From Trochalopteron elliotii (taxonomy: Eukaryota > Chordata > Aves > Passeriformes > Leiothrichidae): 64,000 bases of DNA. This document shows, piece after piece, positions 63,194 through 64,000 of this stretch (the stretch's first letter is position 1; each line of letters begins with the position of its first letter). The DNA lies in contig JANPWX010019780.1 of NCBI GenBank assembly GCA_024734555.1, forward strand, positions 109,305 through 173,304, read 5' to 3'. Both the position numbers and the translations under genes were made by a program. Below the pieces are notes generated by a model. It was not told where the DNA came from. It ran no database searches and was given only the letters and a program-made list of their open reading frames with translations.

Positions 63194-64000
63194 TGTCCTG
63201 GTCTGAAAGTAAACTGGCAGCAGAAATGAACTTCACACAAATACATTTAGAGAGATTTCAGGTGAGAGATAAAATTTAATAGAAAGATAACAATAAATGT
63301 GATGATACACAGAAGAACTGGTTTAAGCACACAAAGTCAGAGTACAGTACAGCCTGGCATCCTTTTGGTCAGGGTGGTGGTCACAGTCTTATCAAGTGGT
63401 GGTTGCAGTCCTGTTGAGGTGATGGTTGCTGTAGAAGGCAATGGTCCTATGGTAGGCCTGGTCCTCCTCTGGATCCATCCAGTGGTGGTCTGTCAGAGAT
63501 TGAAATATTATAGTTTATGATGGAAACATTTTCATAAAACACTTAAAACTACATTACAAAAGTGGCAGAGAAGACCACCACATCCTGAATAGGCCTCCTG
63601 ACTGAGGCCTTACACTGTTCACTGATGAAGATAAGATAAAGTAACAACTCAGGGCTGGGGACATTCACAAAGCACAAGCTTAGCACCTTCAAGGAGGAGA
63701 CCACAGCCCCGGGGTCTCAGCAGCCAAGCTCGCACAGACCCTCGCTCCAAAGGGCAGGGCAGGAGAGGTTTTGGGTGTGGGCTGGAAAAGCCTCTGCTCA
63801 GAGGCTCCATGACTGCCCCTGCTCCCCGTGCAGAGGAGATGGGCTGAGGGGCCTTTCCCCCCGGGAAAAGCTTACCCACAGCAGAGGGGGTGTCATGGCC
63901 CACCAAAGGCCCCCAAAGGGTCCCCAGACCCTGGCCCAGAGCCCTGCAGATGGTGCAACAGCTCCTCAGTGCTGCAAGGGACAGTGTCAAACTGGGGACC
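63194..64000 (-). mobile_element. ERV LTR, minus strand, running off the window
   Basis: It begins TGTCCTGGTCTGAAAG, an LTR terminus in reverse sense. It continues through a minus-strand AATAAA-like region and a repeated TTGGTCAGGGTGGTGG motif (63365-63380), also present in slightly changed form in the LTR at 58016-58767. From about 63640 the sequence turns GC-rich and a minus-strand frame of 113 codons is open (63649-63990) with no recognisable domain. This part may be U3, internal ERV sequence or an unrelated flank. The right edge and target duplication lie outside the window. Confidence 0.55.

Noticed and set aside
1..64000. CRISPR arrays, rRNA, tRNA or bacterial operons
   Set aside because: No spaced repeats, no tRNA A/B-box pairs with a cloverleaf, no rRNA-like sequence, and the avian repeats show a vertebrate genome.

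Overview
The window looks like noncoding DNA from a songbird-like (passerine) bird. It is AT-rich and CpG-poor. The recognisable parts are avian CR1 LINE copies, whose 3' ends carry the short ATTCTRTG-type repeats, and solo long terminal repeats (LTRs) of avian endogenous retroviruses. No SINEs, mammalian repeats, operons or bacterial signals were seen. The organism call rests on repeat families recognised by eye, not on a database search.

No intact protein-coding gene could be supported. Open frames are short, and the ones that can be explained are decayed retroelement fragments. This is therefore an intergenic desert or the inside of a very large intron. Three exon-like signals (15382-15628, 15879-16090, 40740-41035) are listed only as weak candidates.

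Layout: 1-48 (CCTT)n; 49-4290 unique; 4291-5856 minus-strand CR1 lacking its reverse-transcriptase part; 5857-8847 unique; 8848-9452 end of an ERV with one LTR; 9453-13631 unique, with a POU-octamer pair; 13632-14438 an 807-bp foldback element with TG...CA ends and a perfect 5-bp target duplication, the most unusual object here; 14444-18914 unique; about 18915-20880 a long minus-strand LTR-type composite; 20881-31778 unique; 31783-32309 solo LTR with 4-bp TSD; 33095-33556 CR1 3' end; 35911-36436 CR1 3' end; 36437-42284 unique; 42285-42935 old ERVL-type LTR; 42936-50763 unique, with conserved-element-like sequence near 43.4-44.1 kb; 50764-51973 plus-strand CR1 with broken RT; 52561-53080, 54511-55015 and 58016-58767 solo LTRs with 5-, 6- and 5-bp TSDs; 60684-61240 an LTR fragment joined to a CR1 fragment; 63194-64000 start of another minus-strand LTR/ERV running off the window.

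The retroelements do not work together as a system. They are independent insertions of different ages, concentrated in the last 14 kb. Their LTRs keep recognisable promoter parts (TATA-like boxes, AP-1-like sites, poly(A) signals) and could serve as regulatory sequence. The remaining unique DNA holds scattered palindromes and homeodomain, POU and forkhead-like motifs that may be enhancers, which cannot be decided from one sequence.
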